A stretch of 44,418 nucleotides of DNA from Candidatus Magnetobacterium casense. Lineage in GTDB: Bacteria; Nitrospirota; Thermodesulfovibrionia; Thermodesulfovibrionales; Magnetobacteriaceae. The translations under genes were made by a program, and so were the position numbers. Below the pieces are notes generated by a model. The model worked only from the letters and a program-made list of their open reading frames with translations, was not told the DNA's origin and ran no database searches. Positions 34,863 to 44,418 of the stretch are shown piece by piece (position 1 is the stretch's first letter; each line of letters starts with the position of its first letter). The stretch spans positions 1 through 44,418 of the forward strand of contig NZ_JMFO01000027.1 in NCBI RefSeq assembly GCF_000714715.1, given 5' to 3'.

Positions 34863-35296
34863 TCCTCTATCTGAACGGCAAACTTCGTGCCCCTGATGCC
34901 GAGCGTTGCGAGGGGGGTTTCAAACCTCACGGACTTTGGCGATAACTTACCGATCATCCCTGTCACACACGTGGCCGTCCCCTTGCTCATTCGTGTAACG
35001 AGGGCATACTTTTGCTCCCTTGGAGAAAACACGAAATCGTCAAAGACTATTTTGCTTTTGGGGCCAAGCGATACCCGCGTGTCATCCCGGAGGATTACTC
35101 CCACGGCGCCATCATCTCCGGTTTCCAGGGTATCATTTTTAAACACCTTGCTCCCAACAGTTGCAGGTATGACGCCCTCTGCACGTATGATGGACACCTT
35201 ACCTCCGACAGTCTTGATACTGCCTATTGTATCGGCAGCATACAGGCTCACAGGTATAAACATAAGCAACAATGTCAGTACTTTAATCCGTATCAT
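34859..35296 (-). CDS. FecR-domain secreted protein
   Basis: A 145-residue exported protein: signal peptide about 1-20 (MIRIKVLTLLLMFIPVSLYA), then a FecR-type domain (IGSIKTVGGKVSIIRAEGV, DTLETGDDGAVGVILRDDTRVSLGP and the end SVRFETPLATLGIRGTKFAV). This small FecR type is not a sigma regulator but a periplasmic domain of unknown ligand. I chose the ATG at 35296 because a strong promoter has its -35 exactly over the longer frame's ATG at 35344, so that start cannot be transcribed from it. It opens the gene string that ends with the cyclase. Confidence 0.85.
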   Translation of the reverse strand: MIRIKVLTLLLMFIPVSLYAADTIGSIKTVGGKVSIIRAEGVIPATVGSKVFKNDTLETGDDGAVGVILRDDTRVSLGPKSKIVFDDFVFSPREQKYALVTRMSKGTATCVTGMIGKLSPKSVRFETPLATLGIRGTKFAVQIEE

Positions 35297-35315
35297 TATA
35301 ATAATCCCTACTTTT

Positions 35316-35344
35316 AATATACACGAGATATTTGTTTCTGTCAA
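35316..35344 (-). promoter_or_regulatory. Promoter of the FecR-OmpA gene string
   Basis: Minus strand TTGACA (35344-35339), 17-bp spacer, TATATT (35321-35316). Leader about 14 nt, with a GGGAT element before the ATG at 35296. Confidence 0.75.
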
Positions 35345-35371
35345 GCCGTCATACCGTTGACAATCTTATAC

Positions 35372-35405
35372 AAAAAAAATTCCCTCACACCTTCAGTGAG
35401 AATTG
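35372..35405 (-). terminator. Probable intrinsic terminator of the RND adaptor gene
   Basis: Minus strand arms TTCTCAC and GTGAGGGAA around a 7-nt loop, followed by TTTTTTTT. It sits about 150 nt after the adaptor stop. The rest of 35406-35555 shows nothing coding. Confidence 0.6.
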
Positions 35406-35555
35406 CTGGTAATTCGTGAAAAAATTTGTAACTTCTAAAAAAGCTGAGGTAACTCATTTACCGCATTATCCATGATCTCCTGCAAATGTTTTATGTTGAT
35501 AGGACTGTCAAACGATATTACACTGTGTACATTATTGTCAATACCCCCAGACATG

Positions 35556-36701
35556 TCACTTATCTTCTTTAGTTGCCGTTTGTACCTTCACCCTGGCCCC
35601 GTCAAAGAGGCCCTGCTGTCCGACCACTACCACGGACTGCCCGGCAGTAATGCCCTGTGTTATTTCGGTCAATTCTCCGGAGTTCTCATCTGCAAAGGAC
35701 TGTCCGACCTTCACCAACACCTGGCCGGCCTTGTCACCGTCAACAACGTAGAGCTTAACACTGTCGCCCTCATAGAGCAACGCCGTAGCAGGGACTGCGA
35801 TGACCTCGCGTGGCTGTTGCGTATAGAGCATCACGTGGGCAAAATACCCCGGCCTCAGTGCGCCATCGGCGTTGTCAACGAGCGCCTCAACCTCAAGCGT
35901 GCGGGTCTTCTTGTCAACTGCGGGGTAGATGGCGCTGACCCTTCCGGTGAACTGCCCCCGGGGCAACGCATCAACACTAAAGGTCACCTCTTGTCCCTTG
36001 TGCAGCATCCGGACAGCCTTTTCGGGTACCGTGAAGTTCAGCTTGACGGGGTCGGTCTGGATGATCGTCACCAGCGGGGTGCCGTTTCGGACGTAATCAC
36101 CTGCGGATGCCTTCTTGACCTCAACCGCACCACTGAGCGGACTGTGAATGGTCGTCTTGTCCAGTCTCTGTCGTGAGAGCGCCATTGCGGCCTTTGCCCT
36201 CTCCACCTCGGCTTGGGCGATAGCCAGACGTGTGGAGATGTCGTCAAACTGTTGCTTTGTTACGAGCTGGTCTTTGTACAGGTCGCTCTTGCGCTGGAAC
36301 TCACCCCTAATGTTGGTCAGCGATGCCTCGGCCTGAGTCACGGCAAGTTCGGCACTATTAAGGGACAGGACTAACTCGCTGTCGTTGACCCTGGCAATCA
36401 CCGCACCCTTTGATATACGTGCTCCTTCGGTCACGGTCAGTTGCGACAGAATGCCATCGACCTCGCTGCTGACCGTTACCCGCTCAAATGGCTCAATCGA
36501 CCCCGTTGCCTCAACAAATGCCCTGAGCGTGGTCTTCAACGCAGGGATTGTGATGACATTGATGGTCTTCTCCGCAGGCGTCTGGGGCAGCTCATCCTTC
36601 TTGCATCCAGGCAACAGGCAAATGCACACAACACACGAAAAAAACCAAAACAACCTCAAACACGATCTTGTCACAACAAATTGCGTCTGCTCAAGCCTCA
36701 T
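35556..36701 (-). CDS. RND efflux periplasmic adaptor lipoprotein (MFP/HlyD family)
   Basis: A membrane-fusion protein of about 381 residues from ATG 36701, which has AAGGA 6-7 nt upstream. ATG 36728 and TTG 36734 are longer alternatives. It has a lipobox LLPGC, a beta/lipoyl half (SIEPFERVTVSSEVDGILSQL), an alpha-hairpin with coiled coil about 110-185, the second lipoyl half (TTIHSPLSGAVEVKKASAGDYV), a beta-barrel (VKLNFTVPEKAVRML) and a membrane-proximal domain. It should bridge an inner-membrane RND pump to an outer-membrane channel. Neither partner is adjacent: downstream is a terminator and then the FecR string, and upstream is malQ on the other strand. It is thus an orphan adaptor unless the pump lies elsewhere. 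Confidence 0.88.
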   Translation of the reverse strand: MRLEQTQFVVTRSCLRLFWFFSCVVCICLLPGCKKDELPQTPAEKTINVITIPALKTTLRAFVEATGSIEPFERVTVSSEVDGILSQLTVTEGARISKGAVIARVNDSELVLSLNSAELAVTQAEASLTNIRGEFQRKSDLYKDQLVTKQQFDDISTRLAIAQAEVERAKAAMALSRQRLDKTTIHSPLSGAVEVKKASAGDYVRNGTPLVTIIQTDPVKLNFTVPEKAVRMLHKGQEVTFSVDALPRGQFTGRVSAIYPAVDKKTRTLEVEALVDNADGALRPGYFAHVMLYTQQPREVIAVPATALLYEGDSVKLYVVDGDKAGQVLVKVGQSFADENSGELTEITQGITAGQSVVVVGQQGLFDGARVKVQTATKEDK

Positions 36702-36900
36702 GCGCGTTCCTTCAACTGTGGTCTTCATAAACAACGCTCTATTTTACATCTACTGCCATTGATATGGCAACAGGGCAATAGATGTTGAAAATTTTTCTTG
36801 CTATAAAAAAATACTGTGAGGCAACAGATGCTGTTTCGTATAGATTTTAGATGAGGCAACTCGCTGCCTATCAATTTTTGGCCTGCTTTGATTATAATAT

Positions 36901-36927
36901 TTGACAGGTCTTGTTCGCAAGTAAAAT
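36901..36927 (+). promoter_or_regulatory. Putative promoter of the glycogen operon
   Basis: TTGACA (36901-36906), 15-bp spacer, TAAAAT (36922-36927). The short spacer lowers confidence. A TATAAT at 36893-36898 lacks a good -35. Confidence 0.4.
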
Positions 36928-36956
36928 AAAAATCTATAAAGAGAGGGACAAATTAA

Positions 36957-38948
36957 ATGAAATTTGGAACAATCACACACTATCTTACCGGAGTGGCTGT
37001 GCCTGTCTCTGGTATCAGGACGGAGGAGGGCTGCGGGATTGGTGAATTCCTTGATCTGATACCCTTTGGGACATGGTGCAGGAAGATGGGGCTTGATGTT
37101 ATACAGATACTGCCTGTCAACGACACGGGCAGGGACACCTCCCCCTATAATGCCCTGACGGCATTTGCCCTGCACCCAATCTATATCCGCCTGCAGGCGC
37201 TGACAACCGGCAACCTGCAACTGAAGGATGGCTTTGCAGCAGAGATAAAGGAAACTGCCGCAAAATTAAACGCCCTCAAAAGCGTCAACTACAACGAAGT
37301 CAGTCAGTTCAAGCTGGCAATGCTAAACAAGATATACACGCTCAATAAAACGCTCATACAGTCCAACAAGGACATCCTCGCATGGATGGCCTCCAAGTCC
37401 TGGCTGAAACAGTACGCCGTCTACCGCGTATTAAAGGACCTCAACGAACAAAAACACTGGAAAAACTGGAGCACCCTCAACAACCCCTCCACCAGCGACA
37501 TCGATGCCTTCTGGGACAAACACACAGACGAAGTGACGTTCTATGCCTGGATACAGTACGAGCTGGAGGCACAGTTGACAAAGACCTCAAATGCCCTTGA
37601 AGAGATGGGGTTGAAGCTCAAGGGCGACATCCCCATACTCATCAACGAGGACAGCGCCGATGTCTGGGCACAACGCCAGTACTTTGACCTGAGCATGAGG
37701 GCAGGAGCACCGCCGGATATGTTCTCCGACAGGGGCCAGAACTGGCGCTTCCCATGCTACAACTGGTCGGCTCTGGAAAAGGACGACTACAAGTGGTGGC
37801 GGCAGAGACTCAAGCAGGCCGCAAACTTCTACCACACCTATCGCATTGACCACGTCCTGGGGTTCTTCCGCATATGGCAGATACCGGACCCCGAACACAC
37901 CGGCGTGCTGGGCAGCTATGAGCCTGCCTCATGGTTATCCAAAACGGAACTCAGCAATATCGGCTTTGACGAAGACGGCATACAACGCCTGGTAGTGCCA
38001 ACTTTTACGAAGTCGTATCTCAGGAGCTTCTTTGGCAACGACTCCGAGCGCATTATCAACAGCTACTTCGCCCATACCGGTAACGACAACTACGTATTTG
38101 CCGCCACCATATCCAGTGAAAATATCATCATGGCCCTCGCCGATGAATCATACATCAAGGACAAGCTCCTTGAGCTGTACTGGGACAGGGTCATGCTCAC
38201 AAACCCCAAGGCCCCCAAGGGGACGAACCAGTATCAGCCCACCTGGTTCTACTACAGGACCAGGACGTTCAATAACCTCCACGAAGGGCAGCGCAGACAG
38301 CTCACTGACCTCATCGAAAGAAACAAGGTCAGACACGAAGAGGTCTGGAAGGTCAACGGCAAGAGACTCCTCAAGATGATGGCAGAGACAACGGACATGC
38401 TCGTCTGTGCCGAAGACCTCGGTGCTATTCCCGATTGCGTACCGGGAGTACTTGCAGATATGAAGATACTGGGTCTGAGGATTGAGCGATGGGCCAGGGA
38501 GTACAAGAAGCATGATGCCCCCTATATACACCCCGCATACTATCCGCGTTTGTCCGTGGCCTCCCCGTCGGTGCATGACACCTCCACCCTCAGGGGACTG
38601 TGGGAAGAACCTGGCTGGGATAAAAACCAATATTTCTCCCTGCTCGGCCTGGGTGGCACTGCCCCGAACTATCTTACGACCGAAGTTGCCGCAAGCATTA
38701 TGCGCAGAAACCTGGGGGCAAACTCCCTCATAACCATCATCCTGTTACCGGACCTGCTGTCGTTGTACTACAACCTCAGAACATCCAACCCCGATGAAGA
38801 AAGGATAAACGTACCCGGCACCTATAACGACAAAAACTGGACGTACCGAATGAAAGACACCGTAAGCTACCTCGCAGAGTACAACGAGTACAGCATGTAC
38901 ATCAAGGGGCTTGTCGATGAGCGCCGCAATCGCCCCCTGGTGGATTGA
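36957..38948 (+). CDS. malQ: 4-alpha-glucanotransferase (GH77, amylomaltase)
   Basis: A 663-residue GH77 enzyme that moves maltosyl units between alpha-1,4-glucans in the cytoplasm. Early motif: ILPVNDTGRDTSPYNALTAF. Catalytic nucleophile Asp298 in YRIDHVLGFFR, acid/base Glu486 in CAEDLGAIPDCV, and transition-state stabiliser Asp541 in SVHDTSTLRG. Length is in the normal range, but the sequence opens MKFGTITHYLTGVAVPVSG, slightly unlike E. coli MalQ. The ribosome site is AGAGAGGGAC. It is the first gene of malQ-glgX-glgB. With a debranching and a branching enzyme it forms a glycogen remodelling set, although glgA, glgC and glgP are not in the window. Confidence 0.93.
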   Translation: MKFGTITHYLTGVAVPVSGIRTEEGCGIGEFLDLIPFGTWCRKMGLDVIQILPVNDTGRDTSPYNALTAFALHPIYIRLQALTTGNLQLKDGFAAEIKETAAKLNALKSVNYNEVSQFKLAMLNKIYTLNKTLIQSNKDILAWMASKSWLKQYAVYRVLKDLNEQKHWKNWSTLNNPSTSDIDAFWDKHTDEVTFYAWIQYELEAQLTKTSNALEEMGLKLKGDIPILINEDSADVWAQRQYFDLSMRAGAPPDMFSDRGQNWRFPCYNWSALEKDDYKWWRQRLKQAANFYHTYRIDHVLGFFRIWQIPDPEHTGVLGSYEPASWLSKTELSNIGFDEDGIQRLVVPTFTKSYLRSFFGNDSERIINSYFAHTGNDNYVFAATISSENIIMALADESYIKDKLLELYWDRVMLTNPKAPKGTNQYQPTWFYYRTRTFNNLHEGQRRQLTDLIERNKVRHEEVWKVNGKRLLKMMAETTDMLVCAEDLGAIPDCVPGVLADMKILGLRIERWAREYKKHDAPYIHPAYYPRLSVASPSVHDTSTLRGLWEEPGWDKNQYFSLLGLGGTAPNYLTTEVAASIMRRNLGANSLITIILLPDLLSLYYNLRTSNPDEERINVPGTYNDKNWTYRMKDTVSYLAEYNEYSMYIKGLVDERRNRPLVD

Positions 38949-38984
38949 TAGCAGAGGAGGCTAAATTCAGGCACAGTTGTGCGC

Positions 38985-39018
38985 ACCCTCCCCTAACCCC
39001 TCCCATACAGGGAGGGGG
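38985..39018 (+). repeat. Palindromic C/G repeat, copy 1 (inverted copy at 43736-43769)
   Basis: It reads ACCCTCCCCTAACCCCTCCC, ATAC, AGGGAGGGGG. The reverse complement of 43736-43769 matches it at all but one position. The CCCCTCCC/GGGAGGGG arms form a hairpin. It lies between malQ and glgX and fakes an N-terminal extension of glgX. Confidence 0.85.
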
Positions 39019-39045
39019 GATTTACAGGAAAGGAGAGATATATTA

Positions 39046-41139
<2,094 letters not shown>

Positions 41140-41167
41140 GCGTGGATAAGCTAGAAAAATTTAATCT

Positions 41168-41194
41168 GTGTATTCCGGCCTCTGCCGGAATGAC
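41168..41194. repeat. Short ATTCCGGC palindromic repeat
   Basis: ATTCCGG-CCTCTG-CCGGAAT followed by GACAG is a REP-like word of a type seen in many genomes. It lies just upstream of glgB and lies inside a spurious N-terminal extension of it. Only one copy is in the window. Confidence 0.6.
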
Positions 41195-41212
41195 AGTAAA
41201 AGGAGACAATCT

Positions 41213-43573
41213 ATGAATCTAAACGAACATATCGAGCAGGTGATCAATGCAACCAGCTCAGACCCATTTTCTGTCCTTGGCATGCATCACATCAAGTTCA
41301 ACGACAAGGACGCCATTGCCGTAAGGGTATTCAACCCCGATGCAAAGGAGTTGTACGTTGTCCGCACGGATGCCACCAAAAAGGTCTATCAGGCAACCAG
41401 ACTCAGACAGGAGGGTTTTTTTGAAACCATAGTTGAGCAGACAAACGTCTTCTTCCCCTACAAGGTAAGGCTCGTATCCGATGCCGGCACTGCGGAGATG
41501 TATGACCCATACTCATTTGAACCGGTGTTGTCGGACTTTGACCTGCACCTTATGAGCGAAGGCACCCACTACAAGAAGTACGAAAAGTTAGGCGCCCACG
41601 TCACTACAATCAATGGCATCACGGGAGTATTCTTTGCCGTTTGGGCACCCAATGCGCTGCGGGTCAGCGTCATAGGCGACTTCAACAACTGGGACGGCAG
41701 AAGGCATCAGATGCGTCTGCGTGGCTCCTTTGGCGTCTGGGAGATATTTGTGCCGAGCCTGAAGGAGGGCGACATATACAAGTTTGAACTCAAAGGACGC
41801 TACGGCAACTACCTGGGTATCAAGTCAGACCCGTATGGGTTCTTCGCAGAGGTCAGACCCAAGAGCGCATCGGTCGTCTACGACATCAACAAGTACAAGT
41901 GGAAAGACGATGCATGGATGAACAATCGCCGTCAACGCAACTGGCTTGAGGCGCCCCTCAGCACATACGAGGTACATCTGGGTTCCTGGCGCCGGGTGCC
42001 CGAGGATGGCAATCGCTGGCTGACATACAGGGAGCTGGCCGAAACGCTCATTCCCTACGTCAAGGACCTCGGCTACACGCACATAGAGCTGCTGCCTGTC
42101 ACGGAACACCCCCTGGATGCCTCCTGGGGATACCAGCCGGTAGGGTACTTCGCATGTACGTCGCGCCATGGCACACCGGATGACTTTATGTACTTCGTCG
42201 ATAAATGTCACGAAAACAACATCGGCGTTATAATGGATTGGGTGCCGGCGCACTTCCCGCGGGACTCTCATGGGCTGTCCTACTTTGATGGCACGGCACT
42301 CTACGAACATGCCGACTGGCGCAAGGGTGAGCACAAGGAGTGGGGTACGCTGATATTCAACTATGGCAGAAATGAGGTCGCAAACTTCCTCATCGCCAAT
42401 GCCCTGTTCTGGCTCGACAAGTATCACCTGGATGGTCTGAGGGTGGATGCCGTTGCATCAATGCTGTACCTGGACTATTCCAAAAAGCATGGCGAGTGGG
42501 TACCCAACAAGTATGGCGGTAAGGAAAACATCGAGGCTATAGACCTCCTGAGGCGTTTCAACGAGGTGTTGCACGGGTATCATCCGGGCATCCTGACCAT
42601 AGCCGAAGAATCCACGTCGTGGCCGATGGTGTCTCGTCCGACGTATCTGGGCGGATTGGGATTCAGTCTCAAGTGGAACATGGGCTGGATGCACGACATG
42701 CTCCTGTACTTCCAGAAGGAGCCTGTACACAGGAAGTACCACCACAACAACCTCACCTTTGCGCTTCTGTACGCCTTTACGGAGAACTTCGTCAACGTGT
42801 TTTCGCACGACGAGGTGGTTCATCTCAAGCGATCCATGCTGGACAAGATGCCGGGGGATATGTGGCAGAAGTTTGCCAATCTCAAGACGCTCTACGCCTA
42901 CATGTACGCCCAGCCTGGCAAGAAGTTGGTCTTTATGGGTGGTGAGTTCGGGCAGTGGAAGGAATGGAACGTGGATATCAGTCTGGATTGGCACCTGACC
43001 GAGCATGAGCCACACAGAAAGCTCATGGACTTTGTCAGAGACCTAAATAACATATACAAGACCGAGAGGGCCTTTTACGAGGTGGACTTCGATCATCAGG
43101 GCTTTGAGTGGATTGACTTTACCGATTATTCCAACAGTATCGTTTCGTTCATAAGGAAGGCCAAGGACCCTGAAGACTTCATCGTCTGTGTGTTTAACTT
43201 CACCCCGGTGCCGCGGACAAATTACAGAGTAGGCGTTCCCAAGGGCGGGTTTTATAAGGAACTTCTTAACAGCGACAGTGAGAGATACTGGGGCAGCAAC
43301 GTTGGCAACTGGGGAGGTTTTCATGCCGACCATGTCTGGTGGCAGGGCAAACCGTTCTCTCTGAACCTGCAAGTTCCGCCGTTGGGTGCCGTGTTCATGA
43401 AGCCCTACAGCGAGGAAGTCGTCACAATCGCCGCAGAAGAGGTCAAGGAGGTCACGGAGCAACCGGAAGTCAAAGACGTTTCAACGCCGCCTGCGGAAAA
43501 ACTGCTGATATCACCGGCAGAACCGGCAGACAAATCCGTTAATAGTCAGGTTAAACCGGCAGACAAGAAATAA
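41213..43573 (+). CDS. glgB: 1,4-alpha-glucan branching enzyme with extra C-terminal tail
   Basis: From ATG 41213 (AAAAGGAGAC upstream) the protein has 786 residues. A frame from 41168 adds 15 residues from a repeat. It has two N-terminal beta domains (CBM48-type; SDPFSVLGMHHI at the start, FFAVWAPNALRVSVIGDFNN in the second), then a GH13_9 barrel. Catalytic residues are Asp412 in LRVDAVASMLYLDY, Glu465 in IAEESTSWP and Asp533 in FSHDEVVH. It makes alpha-1,6 branches in glycogen. After the usual C-terminal beta domain ending at FMKPYS (about residue 733) there is a tail of about 50 residues rich in E, K, P and V (ending VKPADKK), not part of the standard enzyme. Confidence 0.94.
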   Translation: MNLNEHIEQVINATSSDPFSVLGMHHIKFNDKDAIAVRVFNPDAKELYVVRTDATKKVYQATRLRQEGFFETIVEQTNVFFPYKVRLVSDAGTAEMYDPYSFEPVLSDFDLHLMSEGTHYKKYEKLGAHVTTINGITGVFFAVWAPNALRVSVIGDFNNWDGRRHQMRLRGSFGVWEIFVPSLKEGDIYKFELKGRYGNYLGIKSDPYGFFAEVRPKSASVVYDINKYKWKDDAWMNNRRQRNWLEAPLSTYEVHLGSWRRVPEDGNRWLTYRELAETLIPYVKDLGYTHIELLPVTEHPLDASWGYQPVGYFACTSRHGTPDDFMYFVDKCHENNIGVIMDWVPAHFPRDSHGLSYFDGTALYEHADWRKGEHKEWGTLIFNYGRNEVANFLIANALFWLDKYHLDGLRVDAVASMLYLDYSKKHGEWVPNKYGGKENIEAIDLLRRFNEVLHGYHPGILTIAEESTSWPMVSRPTYLGGLGFSLKWNMGWMHDMLLYFQKEPVHRKYHHNNLTFALLYAFTENFVNVFSHDEVVHLKRSMLDKMPGDMWQKFANLKTLYAYMYAQPGKKLVFMGGEFGQWKEWNVDISLDWHLTEHEPHRKLMDFVRDLNNIYKTERAFYEVDFDHQGFEWIDFTDYSNSIVSFIRKAKDPEDFIVCVFNFTPVPRTNYRVGVPKGGFYKELLNSDSERYWGSNVGNWGGFHADHVWWQGKPFSLNLQVPPLGAVFMKPYSEEVVTIAAEEVKEVTEQPEVKDVSTPPAEKLLISPAEPADKSVNSQVKPADKK

Positions 43574-43589
43574 GCTATTTTCAGCCAGA

Positions 43590-43655
43590 CCACCCTCGCC
43601 AACCTCCTCCCTCAGACCCACCAGCAAGGGGAGGAGTGGACAGGTGGGGGCTATC
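43590..43655. other. GC-rich intergenic stretch after glgB
   Basis: The words CCTCCTCCC and GGGGAGGAG (about 43601-43637) can pair imperfectly. No T-run, promoter or coding frame is convincing. The region 43574-43730 holds no recognisable gene. Confidence 0.3.
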
Positions 43656-43735
43656 TGGTTGCTTTGTTTATAGCATCGAAATTAAGAGTTCCTTTTCATT
43701 TCAAGTGGGTAACTTTTCCCGTCCTTGTAGAAGAA

Positions 43736-43769
43736 CCCCCTCCCTTTATGGGAGGGGTTAGGGGAGGGT
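43736..43769 (-). repeat. Palindromic C/G repeat, copy 2 (inverted)
   Basis: The inverted copy of 38985-39018, with one mismatch. In this copy the outer bases add AGAACCC/GGGTTCT pairing (43732-43773), so the whole unit is palindromic. A TTTT follows on the plus strand, which could help terminate glgB transcripts. Confidence 0.8.
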
Positions 43770-43839
43770 TCTTTTAGTATTATATCTGTCAGGACAATGG
43801 AAGAAGATTGTCAGGCATTTAAAGAAAACATACTACCGC

Positions 43840-43860
43840 CCACCCAAAATTTATGCACCC
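43840..43860. repeat. 21-bp word shared with 19471-19491
   Basis: CCACC-C-AAAATTTATGCACCC here versus CCACC-A-AAAATTTATGCACCC at 19471: 20 of 21 identical and in the same orientation. Both lie beside transposase remnants, so they may be ends of the same kind of mobile element. Confidence 0.5.
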
Positions 43861-43935
43861 CACTAAAAGGTAATTCTTTATTTTCTCTTGATGATTTAGA
43901 AACTAAGGCTGGTAAATCTATTGGAGGAATTAGGA

Positions 43936-44112
43936 ATGTTCAAGATTGGGCAACCTTGGGGCAATGAACCTGTAGATTTTCTCCCATATATAGCGGATAT
44001 TCTGTAAACAGTAAGCATAGATATCAATAAAGATGGCAGGGTACGGATATTTTTTAGCCAAAATGTAGACACTAAAATAGTCGAATGTACAAAAATAACG
44101 CTTGACAATTAA
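43936..44112 (+). pseudogene. Small broken ORF with one in-frame stop
   Basis: After GGAGGAATTAGGA, ATG 43936 opens MFKIGQPWGNEPVDFLPYIA and DIL, then TAA at 44005. The same frame continues as TVSIDINKDGRVRIFFSQNV, DTKIVECTKITLDN, and a second stop at 44110. The continuation looks protein-like, so this may be a recently broken small gene. I recognise no family. A different frame just upstream (about 43883-43967) is also open, so this is a weak call. Confidence 0.3.
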
Positions 44113-44131
44113 ATTAACTATGATATATAAT
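44102..44131 (+). promoter_or_regulatory. Promoter of the IS1634-type transposase
   Basis: TTGACA (44102-44107), 18-bp spacer, TATAAT (44126-44131). The ATG at 44142 is 10 nt after the -10, giving a leader of about 3-5 nt. Confidence 0.7.
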
Positions 44132-44141
44132 AGTAGTCACT

Positions 44142-44417
44142 ATGTATATAGATTACTCAACGATAAAGACATCTAGTGGCAAAAGTCACACGAGGATATT
44201 ATTACGTGAATCCTATAGGGATGATGGCAAGGTAAAAAAACGGACTTTATCAAATCTTACACATCTTCCTGCAAATATTATCAGGATGATCAGAGACATG
44301 TTGACAGGCACTGGAAAACCAATAGATAAGAAAGTGATAGAGACGGATAAGGTTAGCGTGAAAACAGGATTAAAGTTTGGTGCACTCTATGTGCTTTACG
44401 TTTTATCATACGGCTAA
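44142..44417 (+). CDS. IS1634-type transposase, N-terminal part (stop at window end)
   Basis: A 91-residue frame: SGKSHTRILLRESYRDDGKV followed by KKRTLSNLTHLPANII is the typical start of IS1634/IS4-like transposases, which are normally about 450-600 residues. The frame meets TAA at 44415-44417, just after KTGLKFGALYVLYVLSYG, where the family continues. Either the gene is truncated by a point mutation or frameshift here, or an error lies in the last bases. The window ends at 44418, so this cannot be resolved. It has a near-leaderless promoter. Confidence 0.6.
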   Translation: MYIDYSTIKTSSGKSHTRILLRESYRDDGKVKKRTLSNLTHLPANIIRMIRDMLTGTGKPIDKKVIETDKVSVKTGLKFGALYVLYVLSYG

Positions 44418-44418
44418 A

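Noticed and set aside
38977..39045. N-terminal extension of glgX
   Set aside because: It translates a palindromic DNA repeat; a good ribosome site and ATG follow at 39046.
41168..41212. N-terminal extension of glgB
   Set aside because: It translates an ATTCCGGC palindrome; AAAAGGAGAC and the ATG at 41213 are better.

Overview
The window reads as a stretch of chromosome from a Gram-negative bacterium with mixed core and accessory content. The base composition is moderate. Signs of an outer membrane are an ABC-2/Wzt-type polysaccharide exporter, an O-antigen ligase-like protein, OmpA and RND-adaptor lipoproteins, and an exosortase. Together with the HQWKQPL-type PAS histidine kinase, CHASE2 cyclase, XrtH exosortase and many GC-rich dispersed repeats, this fits a Nitrospirota (Magnetobacterium-like) or deltaproteobacterial genome. 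That placement is inference only, because no rRNA or taxonomic marker gene was compared.

Layout. 1-450: the end of an ISL3-type insertion sequence that abuts a multi-PAS histidine kinase (455-2908). 3.0-6.6 kb: a NifS/IscS cysteine desulfurase, convergent with a two-gene operon of an FAD oxidoreductase and a SPASM radical SAM protein. 6.9-10.9 kb: a cell-division and envelope operon, ftsE-ftsX-envC-like-ctpA. 11.1-13.4 kb: a polysaccharide ABC exporter pair, with a substrate-binding-type C-terminus on the ATPase. 13.6 kb: initiator tRNA-fMet. 13.8-18.4 kb (minus): a tightly coupled chaperone operon of GrpE-like, Hsp70, an unrecognised 662-residue helical protein and a J-like protein without HPD. 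18.5-19.6 kb: a thermonuclease, an IS1595-type remnant and a 113-bp palindromic element. 19.6-21.4 kb: aspS. 21.9-26.0 kb: a large secreted LamG/BACON/VCBS protein whose signal-peptide region is broken by a G9 tract. 26.2-28.3 kb: a coiled-coil membrane-anchored protein and an O-antigen ligase-like protein.

28.3-35.3 kb (minus) is one gene string: FecR-domain protein, OmpA lipoprotein, a 74-residue protein with an exosortase-like sorting tail, a Tat-signal small subunit, a GMC oxidoreductase, exosortase XrtH, an XrtH-associated membrane protein and a CHASE2 nucleotidyl cyclase. It is followed upstream by an orphan RND adaptor (35.6-36.7 kb). 37.0-43.6 kb holds a glycogen/maltodextrin operon: malQ, glgX, glgB. 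43.6-44.4 kb is a repeat- and IS-rich tail with the 5' part of an IS1634-type transposase.

Two sequence-level themes recur. First, several genes have near-consensus sigma70 promoters whose -10 box lies only 6-10 nt before the start codon, so their mRNAs should be leaderless or nearly so. Second, a ~100-bp GC-rich repeat occurs three times, each time just upstream of a promoter, and smaller palindromic repeats flank the glycogen genes. The best candidates for new biology are the Hsp70/662-aa/J-like operon, the compact exosortase-oxidoreductase module with its tiny substrate candidate, and the poly-G switch in the LamG protein.
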